Shown: positions 34,205 to 42,737, numbered from the stretch's first letter. The stretch is DNA of 64,000 nucleotides from Faeciplasma sp045660445 (GCA_045660445.1 JAZRDR010000009.1:8445-72444); one strand, 5' to 3'. Notes: generated from the letters alone by a model not told the origin. Numbers and translations: made by a program.

Positions 34205-34227
34205 TAAAAGGTAGATAACCTTAAGAA
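34205..34227 (-). promoter_or_regulatory. Conserved promoter-proximal box, copy 1
   Basis: On the minus strand TTAAGGTTATCTACC stands directly upstream of TTGACA. The counterpart at 61489-61511 reads TTAAGATTATCTGCC. Over about 28 bases including the -35, only three or four differ. A shared regulator-binding site is inferred. Confidence 0.55.
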
Positions 34228-34231
34228 AATC

Positions 34232-34263
34232 TTATGAATTGAACATCGGACTCACTCCCTTTG
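34232..34263 (-). promoter_or_regulatory. Leader element with possible mini-ORF, copy 1
   Basis: The minus strand reads AAAGGGAGTGAGTCCG then ATG TTC AAT TCA TAA (34246-34232, peptide MFNS). The equivalent element at 63515-63555 has the same start MFN. Position upstream of the cluster suggests a leader peptide or conserved RNA; translation unproven. Confidence 0.4.
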
Positions 34264-34702
34264 TTATTCTGATTTTATACTGACAATAAAATCTTACGCA
34301 GTCAATGTGTTATACACGACTGGTCAAAAAATCGACATGAATGATATCGAACTTAGCGTTTTTTCGATTTTAGGGTGTTAAATTGAAATACCTATAACCT
34401 ATAGTATATGTTTTATGAATGGAGCAAATCTATCTTTTTTATGGCGGTGAAATTATTAGCTGGTGATGTGCTTGACTTTCACCACCTTGGAGTTATCATT
34501 CAAGGCAAACACTCCCAACACAATTACGACATATTTTGGGATGAGTTTTTGACCTCATATTTGACCAAATTCACGCTTGGAACACATGAGAACAATAATA
34601 AACAATGAAATCGTAAATTAACATATTGTGATATATGGAAACAAAACTAATTAATAAACGCTATATAATGTATACCTTCTCTGCTTTATGAAAGGAGCAA
34701 CT
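34264..34702. other. Intergenic region between ABC cluster 1 and the conjugative element
   Basis: About 440 bases without a supported gene. It has a TATAAT-like hexamer near 34660 that could serve the rightward genes and AT-rich filler. No integrase, attachment site or repeat was recognised. Confidence 0.45.
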
Positions 34703-35554
34703 ATGTTAACAGTAAAAATCCAATCAAATAGCAAAGAAACTCTGATACACTTCCCGTGTACCAAACGAGCGCTTGCAAGCAAGCTTTCTCGCATCGGAAT
34801 TCAAACACCGGCAAACAAACTCCCATGCGAGGCCAAGCCCGAAAGCGAGGCGAAAATAGCAATATCTGCGGATGAGCCACACTTGCAAGAACTTGCTTTG
34901 TTGGCGAGCAAGGCATCATCACTGGAGTCTGTCAATTCAGTTTGCGCCATGTTCGCAGAAATGCCGCTTAATGCACAAACCGAGCTTCTTGAAAGAATTG
35001 AAGGAGGTGAAATCGAAAGCTTTTCAGAGTTTGCACAGATTGTATATATGTATAAACCCATAACAGTGAGCGAGAAGTATTATTGTCCGCTCGCTGTTCT
35101 TGTTTATGACGATTATGACGGCTATTACAGCGACCATGAAGGCGACTTTGCAAGCAAGTATGAATCAGTAATAAGAGAAAAGCTAGACGTAGAAAACGAT
35201 ATGGATGCAAATATGGCAGAATACTTTAATGGAAGCAATGCTGCTGTTTCAAAACTCAGGTCTGTTGTGTGGGGCGTTGAAGATATCAGGGGCGTTCTGT
35301 ACGGTTGCATAACCGCTGAACTAACAGCACATTTGACAGAAAGCGAGAAAGAAGAACTTAAGGATTGGATTTGCGGTCAGAACTCCGACGGCTTCGGCGA
35401 GGGCTTTGAACAACGTCCGATCAGAATAAGCGAAGGCGAGATGTACGTGTCATTTTGGAACAGCTCGGATGAGTATTTCATCTACGACGAAAAGGAGATG
35501 CAGAGCTATCTTGAAGAACAAAATCAAAGTTTTGGAATGGAGGGATTAATGTGA
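34703..35554 (+). CDS. ArdA-like conjugative-element protein
   Basis: A 283-residue acidic soluble protein. The middle part LQELALLASKASSLESVNSV with EGGEIESFSEFAQIV resembles the helical repeats of ArdA antirestriction proteins, and the C-terminal LTESEKEELKDWICGQNSDG is common in clostridial conjugative elements. Start at ATG 34703 follows GAAAGGAG. The stop overlaps the DUF4314 start. Antirestriction activity is inferred by resemblance only. Confidence 0.55.
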   Translation: MLTVKIQSNSKETLIHFPCTKRALASKLSRIGIQTPANKLPCEAKPESEAKIAISADEPHLQELALLASKASSLESVNSVCAMFAEMPLNAQTELLERIEGGEIESFSEFAQIVYMYKPITVSEKYYCPLAVLVYDDYDGYYSDHEGDFASKYESVIREKLDVENDMDANMAEYFNGSNAAVSKLRSVVWGVEDIRGVLYGCITAELTAHLTESEKEELKDWICGQNSDGFGEGFEQRPIRISEGEMYVSFWNSSDEYFIYDEKEMQSYLEEQNQSFGMEGLM

Positions 35555-35835
35555 GTATATGGCAGAAGATTAAAGCACAGGCGGAAATCAACAAAAGAAT
35601 GTACCCAAAAGGAACAAGAATAAGGCTAATAAATATGAATGACAGCCAGCCTATTCCAAGCGGTACTATGGGAACTGTTGAGCATGTTGACGATTTGGGT
35701 CAGATACATATGAAGTGGGATAACGGCAGGACTCTCGCTCTCGTTACCGGCGAAGATGAGTTCGAAGTGATAGAACAGGCAAAGGAGATGAATGAAGAAA
35801 AGGAAGATATCGAGATGAGTTTCGGAGGAATGTGA
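35551..35835 (+). CDS. DUF4314 protein
   Basis: A 94-residue protein: a basic N-terminal helix, then a small beta-barrel GTRIRLINMNDSQPIPSGTM with GTVEHVDDLGQIHMKWDNG, the DUF4314 signature. GTG start overlaps the upstream stop (coupled). Found typically in conjugative elements; function unknown. Confidence 0.8.
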   Translation: MSIWQKIKAQAEINKRMYPKGTRIRLINMNDSQPIPSGTMGTVEHVDDLGQIHMKWDNGRTLALVTGEDEFEVIEQAKEMNEEKEDIEMSFGGM

Positions 35836-35836
35836 C

Positions 35837-35914
35837 TTGATTAAATACTTAGATATGTTCGCCGGCATTGGTGGGTTCCGTACAGGACTTGCAAATGTCG
35901 GCTGTTTTTATTGA
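35837..35914 (+). pseudogene. N-terminal remnant of a cytosine-5 DNA methyltransferase gene
   Basis: A TTG-initiated frame of 25 codons, YLDMFAGIGGFRTGLANVG, carries the FAGIGGFR motif I (SAM-binding) of C5 methyltransferases and then stops at TGA. The frame begins one base after the DUF4314 stop, as a normal next gene would. Everything after motif I has been lost, so it is a deletion remnant. Confidence 0.7.
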
Positions 35915-35935
35915 ACAATGGTAAGGAGGACTTGA

Positions 35936-36994
35936 ATGCCCAATCATGTTAAAAACATCGTCAGCTTTGACTGCGGCGAGAATAAACTCAAAGAAATATG
36001 GGACAAGATCGGATATGACAACCCCGAACATGAAGATATTTCAGGCATAGGAACAATAGATTTCAATAAAATCATTCCTATGCCTGAATCTTTGGATATT
36101 GAATGTTCGAGCAGAACCACTAAGGGCTTGGAGCTGTACGAAGGATTTGTATATGTATATACTCTCTGCGGAACTGTGAAGAGAGAACTTCTGAATATCC
36201 CGAAAGAAATCGAAGAAGTGTTCCTGACTGCAAGAAAAGATATTGACCGAGATACCTGGAATGTGGGCAGAACTGCATTTCAGAATAAGCTCAAGTATGG
36301 CGCCTCAACATGGTATGACTGGTGCGTAAATAACTGGGGCACCAAGTGGAACTCTTACGGATACTCTGAAGACCGAGATATACACAGCTCCGTTTTTGAT
36401 ACCGCCTGGTCAGCCCCTAAGCCTGTAATGCTAAAGCTCTCCGAAATTATTCCGGACGTTAGAATTACACTCCAATGGGCAGACGAAGATTTAGGATATA
36501 ACTGCGGAAGTGCTGAGTATTACAACGGCGAATTAGTGTGTGAAAATCTTTTTGAGAATACGAAGGAAGCCTTTGAACACGCACTTGATGTATGGGATTA
36601 TGATGCAAAAGAGTGCGGATATCTTCTGAATTCCACCGAAACCGATTACGTTTACGCTGACGGAGAAAAACTTGATGCCATCGAGCTTCTGGGAAACGTT
36701 GCACTCATTACAAATGAAAGGCTTAATGAATCAGACATACCCAAAGGAATGTATCTATACCACATAAGAGGATGCGACGATGACCCTATGAAGTTCGGAA
36801 CTCTTAAAAAAAGCGTCAAAGTCAATCATATGTCTTCGGTTGTTGTAAACGAGCCGATAGATTTAGGCGATAATGGATATATCGAGTTTAACGATGACAA
36901 CTCACCCAGCTACCTCGGAACATCTATGACGCTTATGGAGTACGCAGATACAACCTATGAAATAAGCCAAGATATGACAATGGATATGTGTTAG
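35936..36994 (+). CDS. DUF1281/Api92-like protein with LPD28-like domain
   Basis: A 352-residue protein. N-terminal MPNHVKNIVSFDC with FNKIIPMPESL and WCVNNWGTKWN is typical of DUF1281/Api92-like phage and ICE proteins; C-terminal LLGNVALITNERLNESDIPKG with YLYHIRGCDDDP resembles the large polyvalent protein-associated domain LPD28. GTAAGGAGG precedes the ATG. Probably an accessory protein carried by the conjugative element; activity unknown. Confidence 0.7.
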   Translation: MPNHVKNIVSFDCGENKLKEIWDKIGYDNPEHEDISGIGTIDFNKIIPMPESLDIECSSRTTKGLELYEGFVYVYTLCGTVKRELLNIPKEIEEVFLTARKDIDRDTWNVGRTAFQNKLKYGASTWYDWCVNNWGTKWNSYGYSEDRDIHSSVFDTAWSAPKPVMLKLSEIIPDVRITLQWADEDLGYNCGSAEYYNGELVCENLFENTKEAFEHALDVWDYDAKECGYLLNSTETDYVYADGEKLDAIELLGNVALITNERLNESDIPKGMYLYHIRGCDDDPMKFGTLKKSVKVNHMSSVVVNEPIDLGDNGYIEFNDDNSPSYLGTSMTLMEYADTTYEISQDMTMDMC

Positions 36995-37011
36995 ATGAAA
37001 GGAGGAAAATA

Positions 37012-37878
37012 TTGAACAGCTTTATGAGCTGGATCGGCGGAAAGAAAGCTCTTCGTGATGAGATTTTAGCAAGATTCCCTCTCGGGTATTCAAGATATAT
37101 TGAGGTATTCGGCGGAGGCGGATGGGTGTTGTTTCATAAACCAAAAGGAAACGATTTTGAAGTCTATAACGACTTCAACTCAAACCTTGTGAACCTGTAT
37201 AGATGCGTAAGAGAAAGACCTGACGAACTAATTGACGAGCTTACATATGTTCTGAATTCAAGAAAGGATTTCGAATATATCCGCTCGGTTATGAAATCCG
37301 GTGCTGTGCTTCCCGACATAAAACGTGCGGCATATTTTTATGAGCTGATAAGATATAGCTATGCATCGGGTCTCGACAGTTTCGGCGGTCAGCCACATTC
37401 AATGTGGGCAAACTTTCCTCTTATTCACAAAGCGTGTGAAAGACTTCAAAAGGTTGTTATTGAAAACAAGGACTTCGAAAAGCTAATTGCTCAATACGAT
37501 AGACCCGATTCATTTTTCTATTGTGATCCGCCATACTACAACACAGAAGACTACTATGAAGACGTGGGCTTTACTAAAAAAGACCACTACCGCTTGGCAG
37601 ACGCCCTTTGCAATATGCAGGGGCGTTTTTTATTGTCATATAACGACTGTGAAGAAATTCGAGAGCTGTATTCAAGATCCGGAGTCTTTATAGAAGGCAC
37701 AACAAGACTCAGTAATATTGCGCAAAGATATGAAGGCGGAAAGCAATATGCTGAACTGCTCATTTCAAATTATGACACAACACAAAGGCTCACTTCTTAT
37801 GCTCAGCTATCGCTTTTCGACAAAGACAACAGCCGCCAGATATTAAACGAAAGGAAAATTATATGGACTACAAAATAA
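37012..37878 (+). CDS. DNA adenine methyltransferase (Dam/MT-A70-like, D12 class)
   Basis: A 288-residue enzyme with SWIGGKKALRDEIL and FGGGGWVLFHKPKG (SAM binding, FGGG) near the N-terminus and catalytic DPPY at residues 172-175 (FYCDPPYYNTEDYY). This is the N6-adenine D12 class. TTG start at 37012 is chosen because AAAGGAGG precedes it; an upstream ATG at 36988 overlaps the previous gene. No cognate restriction gene is nearby, so it probably protects the element or regulates DNA. Confidence 0.9.
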   Translation: MNSFMSWIGGKKALRDEILARFPLGYSRYIEVFGGGGWVLFHKPKGNDFEVYNDFNSNLVNLYRCVRERPDELIDELTYVLNSRKDFEYIRSVMKSGAVLPDIKRAAYFYELIRYSYASGLDSFGGQPHSMWANFPLIHKACERLQKVVIENKDFEKLIAQYDRPDSFFYCDPPYYNTEDYYEDVGFTKKDHYRLADALCNMQGRFLLSYNDCEEIRELYSRSGVFIEGTTRLSNIAQRYEGGKQYAELLISNYDTTQRLTSYAQLSLFDKDNSRQILNERKIIWTTK

Positions 37879-38063
37879 GCATCACAGTTAATCTCTCACC
37901 CGGTCTTATCGAGCTTCTTGACATATCTAAAGATACAGTGTTCGAAGCATATTATGATGACGGTCAGATTGTAGTTAATTCTCTTACAGAAAAAGAACTC
38001 GAAGAGTGTATAACCGACTGTAACAAACATTCACAAGACACGAGCAAGGAGGAATACAAATGA
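37863..38063 (+). CDS. Small acidic ICE protein
   Basis: A 66-residue protein of unknown family. It begins with a beta-strand-rich AbrB-partner-like stretch (KISITVNLSPGLIELLDI) and ends in an acidic helix. Overlaps the Dam gene end by 16 bases and the AbrB gene start by four, so it is translationally coupled to both. GAAAGGAAA precedes ATG. Confidence 0.6.
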   Translation: MDYKISITVNLSPGLIELLDISKDTVFEAYYDDGQIVVNSLTEKELEECITDCNKHSQDTSKEEYK

Positions 38064-38347
38064 AGATATTAAGAGTTTTAGGCAAAAGAGGGCGCATCAC
38101 AATCCCGTTTGAAATCAGAATGAGAAAAGGCTTTTCATATAACGATGTGGTATCTTTTGAAGAATCGGATAACGGAACTGTAAGCCTGCGACGTGAAAAG
38201 ATTTGCAATAACTGCAAAGGCAACGGCACTGTTTCGCTGAACAAACCTACAGATGCCGTCACGCTTATGGACTTTCTAGATGAACTCTCCCCGGAAGAAC
38301 AGCGTGCGGCACTTGTTCATCTAAGCTGTAAGTATTCGGCTATTTAA
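38060..38347 (+). CDS. AbrB/MazE/SpoVT-type DNA-binding protein
   Basis: A 95-residue protein with the swapped-hairpin AbrB fold: RVLGKRGRITIPFEIRMRKGF and YNDVVSFEE. A short C-NNC-x2-NG zinc-like patch (CNNCKGNGT) and a C-terminal helix LDELSPEEQRAAL follow. A transcription regulator of the element is plausible. Preceded by AAGGAGG and coupled to the upstream small gene. Confidence 0.8.
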   Translation: MKILRVLGKRGRITIPFEIRMRKGFSYNDVVSFEESDNGTVSLRREKICNNCKGNGTVSLNKPTDAVTLMDFLDELSPEEQRAALVHLSCKYSAI

Positions 38348-38361
38348 AAGGAGGGATATAA

Positions 38362-39504
38362 GTGATAGTAACTGTTGAAAGAAACGGTATAGAATGTCTG
38401 ATTGCTCTACCATCATCGGATGCAGAGATATTTAATCAGCAAAGAAAAATCGGCATCCTTGATCCCAAGGACACCGTTATGTTAGTAAAAAATATAGATT
38501 CGGATATTTGTGAGCTTTCCTGCATTGAGGGGGAACTTATAGACATCGATCATCTCAATCTCCTTGCAAGATATATTGACGGAATGACATATGAGGAAAT
38601 GACCGAGTTCAGTGCCGCACTTTGCTATACAGGATACAAAGACATTAAAGGTATTATCAATCTGACACAGAATTTAAGCAACTATACTCTCATTCCGAAT
38701 AACAAAACTTTGGAGTATGCAGGAAAACGGCATTATATGAATGTTCACGGATGCCTTTGTGCAGAGGATGAAGAAAGTATAGATTTTGCGCAGCTATCAA
38801 AGGAAATCATTCGCCGAGCAGATTCTGTTTCTACTCCTTACGGTGTCGTTTGTGAAAACGGTTTGGAAGAGGTATCGGTCTTTGACGGACAAACTATGCC
38901 AACTTATTTTGACAGAAGATATGTCATTGCCTGTGAGATTATCTACGGCGAAAAAAGCGAGATGCTTTTTTTGCCTTGTGACGATATATCACTTGAAAAG
39001 GCAGCAGCAAGACTCGGAGCATCAGATATAAACGACGTGGGCATTCGTATTGATGAAAGCTACATAGAATGCAAAGCCTTCAACGATATGCTTCGCAAGG
39101 TAGACACCGCCACACTTGAAGAGCTAAACAGACTTGCCCAAGCCACATTCGATCTGGATATTGATGACTTTGATAAGCTGAACGCTGTTGCCGAATATGC
39201 CGATAACAGAGTAGGCTCAATAAGCGAATACATCCTTCTTGCCGAGCATATTGACGATTTTATCTATATTCCGAATGTAGACGATGAATATGAGCTCGGC
39301 GAGTATCTTATCAGAGAGTCAGGAGAATACCTATATGATGCTTCTCTTGACGATTACTATGGATATATGACTTTCGGTAAGGATATGAAGCGAATTCAGA
39401 ACGGCGAGTTTATTAACCGTTCTTATGTAGGGCTTAATGAAAACTTATCACTTGATGAAATCCTCGGGCAGGATAGGATTTGCATGCAAATGGGAGGTAT
39501 GTAA
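38362..39504 (+). CDS. ArdA-like antirestriction protein
   Basis: A 380-residue acidic protein; INLTQNLSNYTLIPN and SISEYILLAEHIDDFIYIPN resemble ArdA repeats (acidic DNA mimics that inhibit type I restriction). GTG start after AAAGGAGGG. The last A of its stop TAA is separated by one reading register from the next ATG at 39504. The assignment is from pattern; length is about twice that of classical ArdA, suggesting duplicated ArdA modules. Confidence 0.65.
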   Translation: MIVTVERNGIECLIALPSSDAEIFNQQRKIGILDPKDTVMLVKNIDSDICELSCIEGELIDIDHLNLLARYIDGMTYEEMTEFSAALCYTGYKDIKGIINLTQNLSNYTLIPNNKTLEYAGKRHYMNVHGCLCAEDEESIDFAQLSKEIIRRADSVSTPYGVVCENGLEEVSVFDGQTMPTYFDRRYVIACEIIYGEKSEMLFLPCDDISLEKAAARLGASDINDVGIRIDESYIECKAFNDMLRKVDTATLEELNRLAQATFDLDIDDFDKLNAVAEYADNRVGSISEYILLAEHIDDFIYIPNVDDEYELGEYLIRESGEYLYDASLDDYYGYMTFGKDMKRIQNGEFINRSYVGLNENLSLDEILGQDRICMQMGGM

Positions 39505-40199
39505 TGAAGATTAAGATTTATCAGATTGATCGGGAACGCTGTAATGATGACCGTCTGTTTGAAAATTATGATTCTGTGATGAACCGATACAACGAAATTG
39601 ACCCTAGCATATACAAAACCGTATATGACGGAGAAAGCTATATGTCTGATCTTGAAGGCGTATACGCTCAGTTCAATACTGAAAGACCGCTTGTATTCAG
39701 AGGTCACAGCATGAGCGTATCCGATGTTGTTGAGATTTGCGATAACACAGCCAGAGACTCTAAGGGCATATACTTCTGTGACAGAATCGGGTTTAAAAAA
39801 CTAAAGGATTTTGACACAAGCAAAATTGCTCCATTGTATGGAAAGCGTATGCTTGTAGTTGAACCTCACAGGCCACCGTATGAAGCTATTGTTCCTGATG
39901 AGCTTGAATCACTGCAACACGCAGTGGACGGATACATTGAAGTTACATATCCGTTTGAAGACAACACCGTCATCATTTCAAACGAAGAAGGCAAAATCAT
40001 TGGAATGGAGGGAAACAGACGAATCGGCGAAGATATCTATGCCGGGCAGTTTCTTATTTCAGCAGATGACGGAAACGGAGGTTTTTGTGATTTAACGGAT
40101 GAACAAGTGAGTACATATAAGCAAAGATTCTCGCAAGATGAGATTTTCACTCCTGAAGAGGTTGAAGAAAGTGCAGGAATGTACTTCGTAGGATTCTAA
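39504..40199 (+). CDS. YodL/DUF3846 accessory protein
   Basis: A 231-residue protein: an N-terminal YodL-like part (KIYQIDRERCNDDRLFEN, YKTVYDGE) and a C-terminal DUF3846 part (MLVVEPHRPPYEAIVPDELESL with IISNEEGKIIGMEGNRRI). Both occur in ICE proteins of Clostridia. Start ATG 39504 overlaps the previous stop; GGGAGG lies upstream. Ends the first operon segment at a terminator. Function unknown. Confidence 0.75.
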   Translation: MKIKIYQIDRERCNDDRLFENYDSVMNRYNEIDPSIYKTVYDGESYMSDLEGVYAQFNTERPLVFRGHSMSVSDVVEICDNTARDSKGIYFCDRIGFKKLKDFDTSKIAPLYGKRMLVVEPHRPPYEAIVPDELESLQHAVDGYIEVTYPFEDNTVIISNEEGKIIGMEGNRRIGEDIYAGQFLISADDGNGGFCDLTDEQVSTYKQRFSQDEIFTPEEVEESAGMYFVGF

Positions 40200-40202
40200 G
40201 AT

Positions 40203-40229
40203 AAAAGGCCGCAGTTTAGCGGCTTTTTA
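40203..40229 (+). terminator. Terminator ending the left ICE operon
   Basis: AAAGGCCGC/GCGGCTTTT hairpin and T run. Confidence 0.8.
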
Positions 40230-40262
40230 TATATTCAAAATCTAGCAAGGAGGTGAAAATCT

Positions 40263-40550
40263 ATGGAATTAAAAGCAAAGGTCGTAAAAGTTTTTGATTC
40301 AAGCAATATCAAGGCGATTTGCGAACTGACCCTGGATGATATGTTTGTTATTCATCACATAAGAGTCATCGAAGGAAAGAACGGTTTGTTTGCCGCAATG
40401 CCTGACGAAACCAAGAAAGACAGGGATGGCAATATTTATCATTATGATATTGTCCATCCAATCAGTGCTGATGTAAGAGCAAAGCTCAACAGCATCGTAA
40501 TCAACGCATATGAAAACCACATCAAATCTAACTGCGAAACAAAGGAGTAA
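40263..40550 (+). CDS. spoVG: SpoVG-family protein
   Basis: A 95-residue protein of the SpoVG family; ICELTLDDMFVIHHIRVIEG and FAAMPDETKKDRDGN match the core beta-sheet and loop. Such proteins bind nucleic acid and regulate. Here it leads the pilus operon of the conjugative element, with AAGGAGG before the ATG. It may regulate the pilus genes; this is inferred. Confidence 0.85.
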   Translation: MELKAKVVKVFDSSNIKAICELTLDDMFVIHHIRVIEGKNGLFAAMPDETKKDRDGNIYHYDIVHPISADVRAKLNSIVINAYENHIKSNCETKE

Positions 40551-40556
40551 AAAACA

Positions 40557-40787
40557 ATGAAGAACATTATTAGAACAATCAAGAATAAGGCGTACGTTAT
40601 GACATCAAATGTGAAGAAGACCATCGGAAACATTCGTGCAGAAGGCTATGTCGACTCAGGCGTTAAGATTCTTATCGCTGTAGTAATCGGTGCGCTGTTG
40701 CTCGCAGGACTTTACACGCTCTTCAACACAACAATTATGCCTACCGTAACCAACAAGATTACAGAGTTGTTCAGCTATGCAGGGTAA
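40557..40787 (+). CDS. DUF6133 pilin-like protein 1
   Basis: A 76-residue protein: a basic N-terminal leader (to about residue 28), then RAEGYVDSGVKILIAVVIG followed by a single transmembrane helix and a short C-terminal tail (FNTTIMPTVTNKI). Layout is that of a type IVb (Flp) prepilin with a long leader. The three tandem copies and the adjacent prepilin peptidase support a pilin role. Six bases after the spoVG stop; AAAGGAG precedes it. Confidence 0.75.
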   Translation: MKNIIRTIKNKAYVMTSNVKKTIGNIRAEGYVDSGVKILIAVVIGALLLAGLYTLFNTTIMPTVTNKITELFSYAG

Positions 40788-41022
40788 TAAGATCAATAGC
40801 GCTTTGGGAGCGTTCATTTATAAAGTGAATGCTCTTTCTGTCAGTGCTAAAAATGCACTGTGCAACCGCAAGGCCGAGGGCTACGTCGATTCGGGTATTA
40901 AGATACTCATTTCGGTAGTCATCGGCACTTTGCTTTTGTCGGGACTGTACTCATTATTCAATGATACCATTATGCCGACAGTAACAAAAAGAGTAGAAGA
41001 AATGTTTAACTATGCAGGATAA
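40777..41022 (+). CDS. DUF6133 pilin-like protein 2
   Basis: An 81-residue paralogue of the neighbouring pilins, with KAEGYVDSGIKILISVVIG at the processing site. Starts inside the end of copy 1 (11-base overlap), so it is likely translated by coupling; there is no strong ribosome binding site of its own. Tail FNDTIMPTVTKRVEEMF parallels the other copies. Confidence 0.72.
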   Translation: MQGNKINSALGAFIYKVNALSVSAKNALCNRKAEGYVDSGIKILISVVIGTLLLSGLYSLFNDTIMPTVTKRVEEMFNYAG

Positions 41023-41039
41023 AAGAAAGGGGTAAATTT

Positions 41040-41270
41040 ATGAGAATTGCTGTTAGAAACTTTAAGATCAGAATGAGAAGAATTGCAACCGATATCAAGA
41101 ATTCAATTGCAAATTGCAGAGCGGAAGGCTATGTAGACTCGGGTGTAAAGATTCTTATCGCCGTGGTAATCGGCGCACTCTTGCTCACGGGTCTTTATAC
41201 ACTTTTCAATACAACCATTATGCCTAACGTCACACAGAAGATTACAGAACTGTTCAGCTATAAGGCATAA
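41040..41270 (+). CDS. DUF6133 pilin-like protein 3
   Basis: A 76-residue paralogue nearly identical in the hydrophobic part to copy 1 (RAEGYVDSGVKILIAVVIG), with a more divergent leader. GAAAGGGG precedes the ATG. Third in tandem; a hairpin at 41284-41303 follows it and may protect the pilin mRNA segment. Confidence 0.75.
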   Translation: MRIAVRNFKIRMRRIATDIKNSIANCRAEGYVDSGVKILIAVVIGALLLTGLYTLFNTTIMPNVTQKITELFSYKA

Positions 41271-41283
41271 AAACAAAATAAGC

Positions 41284-41303
41284 GGCGGTGCTTTTGCATC
41301 GCC
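41284..41303 (+). other. Hairpin after the pilin genes
   Basis: GGCGGTGC/GCATCGCC with a TTTT loop, no T tail; a probable stability or attenuation hairpin between abundant pilins and the downstream machinery. Confidence 0.5.
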
Positions 41304-41325
41304 ACAAAGATAAGGAGGCATAAAG

Positions 41326-41898
41326 TTGGATACGGTTTTGTTTTTACTTATTTACTTGGTCGCGTTGACTGTTGTGATGTATACCCTTAGAAACGAATTA
41401 ACACAAACGCTATGGCGAATTGTGTTTTCACTGCTCTTAGTAGCAGGAATAATTGTCGTCCTGAAATTTGGTATAACCGCATTTGCCGTTAAAGCTTTAA
41501 CATTGTTTTTAATTCTATTCTATGCAAGTACAGAAGATATCCTTCACCGGGAGGTGCCGGATTTTGTTTCGGTTATGATTCTTATATTAGCAACATCGGA
41601 TATATCGGTTACATCGCTTGGGGATATGGTTTTAGGATTTTTAGCTGTGTTTGTACCTCAAATAGCAATCGCTATGCTCTTCCCTAAGAAAGCAATCGGT
41701 GGCGCAGATATTAAGATTAGTTCCTGCTCGGCATTCTTGTTGGGTGCCGAGAAAGGCGTTTTGGCATTAATCATCGGTCTTGCTATTGCCGTTATCGTAA
41801 TGTCAGTTATGAGTAAACTTAAACATCAGGATAAAAACAAATCGTTTCCTCTTGTGCCTTTTCTGGCAGTTGGAATACTGTCGGCGTATCTTATCTGA
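41326..41898 (+). CDS. A24 prepilin peptidase
   Basis: A 190-residue membrane aspartyl protease with about six transmembrane helices and the two catalytic aspartates of the family: D71 in STEDILHREVPD and D128 in IGGADIKI. It would cleave leaders of the DUF6133 pilins and TadE-like proteins. The N-terminal methylase domain of PilD is missing, as in TadV/CpaA. TTG start follows AAGGAGG. Tad/CpaA-type by position. Confidence 0.85.
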   Translation: MDTVLFLLIYLVALTVVMYTLRNELTQTLWRIVFSLLLVAGIIVVLKFGITAFAVKALTLFLILFYASTEDILHREVPDFVSVMILILATSDISVTSLGDMVLGFLAVFVPQIAIAMLFPKKAIGGADIKISSCSAFLLGAEKGVLALIIGLAIAVIVMSVMSKLKHQDKNKSFPLVPFLAVGILSAYLI

Positions 41899-41912
41899 AA
41901 GGAGAACACAAA

Positions 41913-42737
41913 ATGAAAAACAGAACGGTTTTAGGCCTTGTTTGTATCCTCATTGCTTTGGTTATTACGTTTGCAGTCGCACCGTTAGTCAATAGGGTTT
42001 CAGATAAACGTGTAGATATTGTTCGACTGAAAAATGACGTGTCACAGGGCTACAAAATATCCGAAGAAAATATTGAAACGGTATCTGTCGGAGCATATAA
42101 TCTGCCCGTAGATATTATCACACAAGCGAGAGATGTCATAGGAAAATATGCGTCCTGCGATTTAATGAGCGGAGATTGGCTAACACCGAGCAAACTAAGC
42201 GAAACATCAGAAAGTGCCGAGGATATTTTTAGAACACTTGACGGAACAAAACAGGCTATAAGTATAACCATCAGTTCCTTTGCAGGAGGCTTATCCGGAA
42301 AGCTTGAAAATGGAGATATTATAAGCCTTATAGTTTATGACAAGTCATTAGAAGAAGCACTCATCCCTCCGGAGCTGACTTATGTGCGGGTAATTACAAC
42401 GACCACTGCAGACGGCTTTGATAAAGATGAACTGAGTGCAAACGATGACGGTACATACGATTTGCCGACAACAGTTACGCTTTTAGTTAACAGTGAACAA
42501 GCGAAGCTTTTAACGATGTATGAAAACACTGCGAAGATTCATGCGGATTTAGTATACAGAGGTGATGATGAAACTGCAATGAAGTTTTTGGACGCACAGG
42601 ACGATTATTTCGCACGTGTTTCGCCAAGCGATACTTCTTCGGGAAATGAATCGACTATTGATGAAAACGCAACTGAAGGCGATCTCGCACCCGATTCAGG
42701 AGAAGATGATACTGATAAAAAGGAAGGTGATGCCTGA
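41913..42737 (+). CDS. cpaB: CpaB/RcpC-type pilus assembly protein with SAF domain
   Basis: A 274-residue protein: one N-terminal transmembrane helix, then a SAF domain (VKLKNDV..GYKISEENIETVSVG, DVIGKYASCDLMSGDWL) and an acidic C-terminal linker rich in Glu/Asp/Ser. CpaB proteins sit at the outer surface and support Flp pilus assembly. AAAGGAG precedes ATG. Last base shared with the tadZ start. Confidence 0.85.
   Translation: MKNRTVLGLVCILIALVITFAVAPLVNRVSDKRVDIVRLKNDVSQGYKISEENIETVSVGAYNLPVDIITQARDVIGKYASCDLMSGDWLTPSKLSETSESAEDIFRTLDGTKQAISITISSFAGGLSGKLENGDIISLIVYDKSLEEALIPPELTYVRVITTTTADGFDKDELSANDDGTYDLPTTVTLLVNSEQAKLLTMYENTAKIHADLVYRGDDETAMKFLDAQDDYFARVSPSDTSSGNESTIDENATEGDLAPDSGEDDTDKKEGDA

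Noticed and set aside
34408..34608. Open frame of 66 codons
   Set aside because: No ribosome binding site, no conserved motif, composition like surrounding intergenic DNA.
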